The notes below the pieces were generated by a model. It was not told the origin of the DNA. It searched no databases and saw only the letters and a list, made by a program, of their open reading frames with translations. Shown here in pieces: positions 6,288-7,375 of a stretch of DNA of 7,375 nucleotides. The translations under genes were made by a program, and so were the position numbers. Within the stretch, counting starts at the first letter, position 1, and every line of letters begins with the position of its first letter. This stretch comes from Clostridiaceae bacterium (GTDB taxonomy: Bacteria > Bacillota > Clostridia > Oscillospirales > Acutalibacteraceae): positions 1 through 7,375 of the forward strand of contig JAEDNG010000040.1 of assembly GCA_016302625.1 (NCBI GenBank). The letters are read 5' to 3'.

Positions 6288-6323
6288 ACACCTTCCGGCA
6301 TACCGCGGAAAGGTGTATTTTTT
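6288..6323 (+). promoter_or_regulatory. Hairpin that buries the glmS ribosome binding site and resembles an intrinsic terminator
   Basis: ACACCTTCCG (6288-6297) pairs with CGGAAAGGTGT (6306-6316): seven pairs, one bulged A (6309), then three more G-C pairs around an 8-nt loop. One base later comes T6 (6318-6323), which touches the glmS ATG. The right arm contains the only Shine-Dalgarno sequence, AAGGTG, ending 8 nt before the ATG. Folded, the RNA could both hide the ribosome site and terminate transcription at the T-run. Whether either happens is inference. Confidence 0.6.
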
Positions 6324-7375
6324 ATGTGCGGAATAGTTGGATTTACAGGTAAAACACAGGCGGCGGGCTTTTTGCTTGAAGGTCTTGAAAGGCTTGAATA
6401 CAGGGGCTACGACTCGGCGGGCATAGCGGTGCTTGACAAAGGGAGCTTCGCTATTGAAAAGACCACCGAGCGAATTCGTAACCTTATGGATAAAACGGAT
6501 AACGGAGAAAAAGTAAATGGTACAATCGGTATCGGTCACACCCGTTGGGCGACCCACGGCGTACCCTCCTTTGAAAACGCCCACCCTCATACCTGCGCGG
6601 ACAAAAAATTTGCGGTTGTTCATAACGGTATTATTGAAAATTACATTGCGCTCCGTGAGGAACTTAAATCGGACGGTGTAACATTTGTAAGCGAGACCGA
6701 CACCGAGGTTATTCCTCAGCTTTTAAGTAAATATTACGAGGGTGATTTTTTTGCGGCGGTTGCAAAGACAATTTCACGTCTTGAGGGTTCATACGCATTG
6801 GGTATTCTCTGCGCCGACTGCCCCGACACCCTTATTGCGGTAAGAAAATTCAGTCCGCTTATAATAGGGCTTTCAAAAGAAGCTAATTATATAGCCTCGG
6901 ACGTTACCGCGATAGTGTCACACACGAAGGATATTATGTATATTGAGGACGATGAAATAGCTGTTTTAACCCCCGACGCAGTTAAGCTTTACGATACCGA
7001 CAAAAATGAAATCGCGCGCGAGGCATCGGTTATAAGCTGGGACGTTGCCGCCGCCGAAAAGGGCGGTTACGACCACTTTATGATGAAAGAAATAATGGAA
7101 CAGCCGCGCGCTGTCAAGCAGACGATAGACAGCAGAATAAAAGGGCGGGAAATAGTTTTCGAGGGACTGAAGCTTAACGAGGCAAAGCTTAAAACAATAG
7201 AACGTATAGAAATTATCGCCTGCGGCTCTGCGTATCACGCAGGAATGGTCGGGAAATATGTTTTTGAGGAGTTGCTGAGAATACCCACTAATGTTGATTT
7301 AGCAAGTGAATACCGCTATCGCAACCCGATTACAAATGAAAAGACCTTAACCGTTATAATAAGCCAGTCGGGTGA
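6324..7375 (+). CDS. glmS: Glutamine--fructose-6-phosphate aminotransferase (isomerizing), 3' end outside window
   Basis: GlmS makes glucosamine-6-phosphate from fructose-6-phosphate and glutamine, the first step toward UDP-GlcNAc for peptidoglycan. The ATG at 6324 is fixed by the protein: after Met removal Cys is residue 1, the N-terminal nucleophile of the glutaminase domain (MCGIVGFTG). Then come RLEYRGYDSAGIAV, GIGHTRWATHG, the HNGIIENY loop, and SETDTEV. Near residue 250 is HFMMKEIMEQP, which leads into the first SIS sugar-isomerase domain with IACGSAYHAG and, at the window edge, ISQSG. The frame is open for 350 codons to base 7373; whole enzymes are about 600 residues, so roughly 250 are missing. 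It is preceded by a glmS ribozyme, the expected feedback control in Bacillota. No key residue is missing. Confidence 0.97.
   Translation, partial: MCGIVGFTGKTQAAGFLLEGLERLEYRGYDSAGIAVLDKGSFAIEKTTERIRNLMDKTDNGEKVNGTIGIGHTRWATHGVPSFENAHPHTCADKKFAVVHNGIIENYIALREELKSDGVTFVSETDTEVIPQLLSKYYEGDFFAAVAKTISRLEGSYALGILCADCPDTLIAVRKFSPLIIGLSKEANYIASDVTAIVSHTKDIMYIEDDEIAVLTPDAVKLYDTDKNEIAREASVISWDVAAAEKGGYDHFMMKEIMEQPRAVKQTIDSRIKGREIVFEGLKLNEAKLKTIERIEIIACGSAYHAGMVGKYVFEELLRIPTNVDLASEYRYRNPITNEKTLTVIISQSG

Noticed and set aside
1..7375. A novel defence, mobile or biosynthetic system
   Set aside because: All protein genes belong to well-known metabolic or transporter families with intact motifs; no transposase, integrase, repeat array or unexplained gene cluster is present.

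Overview
The window comes from a Gram-positive Bacillota genome, most likely class Clostridia (a gut Oscillospiraceae/Ruminococcaceae-type lineage is my guess). This rests on the glmS ribozyme in front of glmS, the long Firmicutes-type GalT, consensus sigma-A promoters, and moderate GC with AT-rich intergenic DNA. It looks like an ordinary chromosomal core-metabolism region. I see no mobile element, CRISPR array, tRNA or rRNA.

Left part, + strand: the 3' end of a glutamate synthase small-subunit-like oxidoreductase gene (gltD, cut by the window edge). It is followed by a two-gene methionine cassette, metY (O-acetylhomoserine sulfhydrylase) and metA (homoserine O-acyltransferase). MetA has Glu at position 111, the residue associated with acetyl-CoA use. 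The two enzymes therefore fit one direct-sulfhydrylation route: homoserine to O-acetylhomoserine to homocysteine. A promoter lies in the gltD-metY gap. The cassette ends in a perfect 19-bp inverted repeat that is shared with the convergent operon.

Middle, - strand: galT (UDP-glucose:hexose-1-phosphate uridylyltransferase) followed by an AEC-family permease gene whose ATG overlaps the galT stop by one base. galT has a full-consensus promoter (TTGACA-17-TATAAT).

Right part, + strand: a divergent strong promoter (TTGACA-17-TAAAAT), a roughly 340-nt leader carrying a glmS ribozyme, and the first 350 codons of glmS (cut by the window edge). The ribozyme senses glucosamine-6-phosphate, the GlmS product, and cuts the mRNA as feedback control. 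Between ribozyme and glmS lie 136 nt holding a weak terminator-like hairpin. A second hairpin there buries the Shine-Dalgarno sequence and is followed by six T's that run straight into the ATG. A 7-nt strand of the ribozyme's P4 hairpin is perfectly complementary to the left arm of this last hairpin. This possible second layer of control is the least ordinary thing in the window; it is inferred from sequence only.
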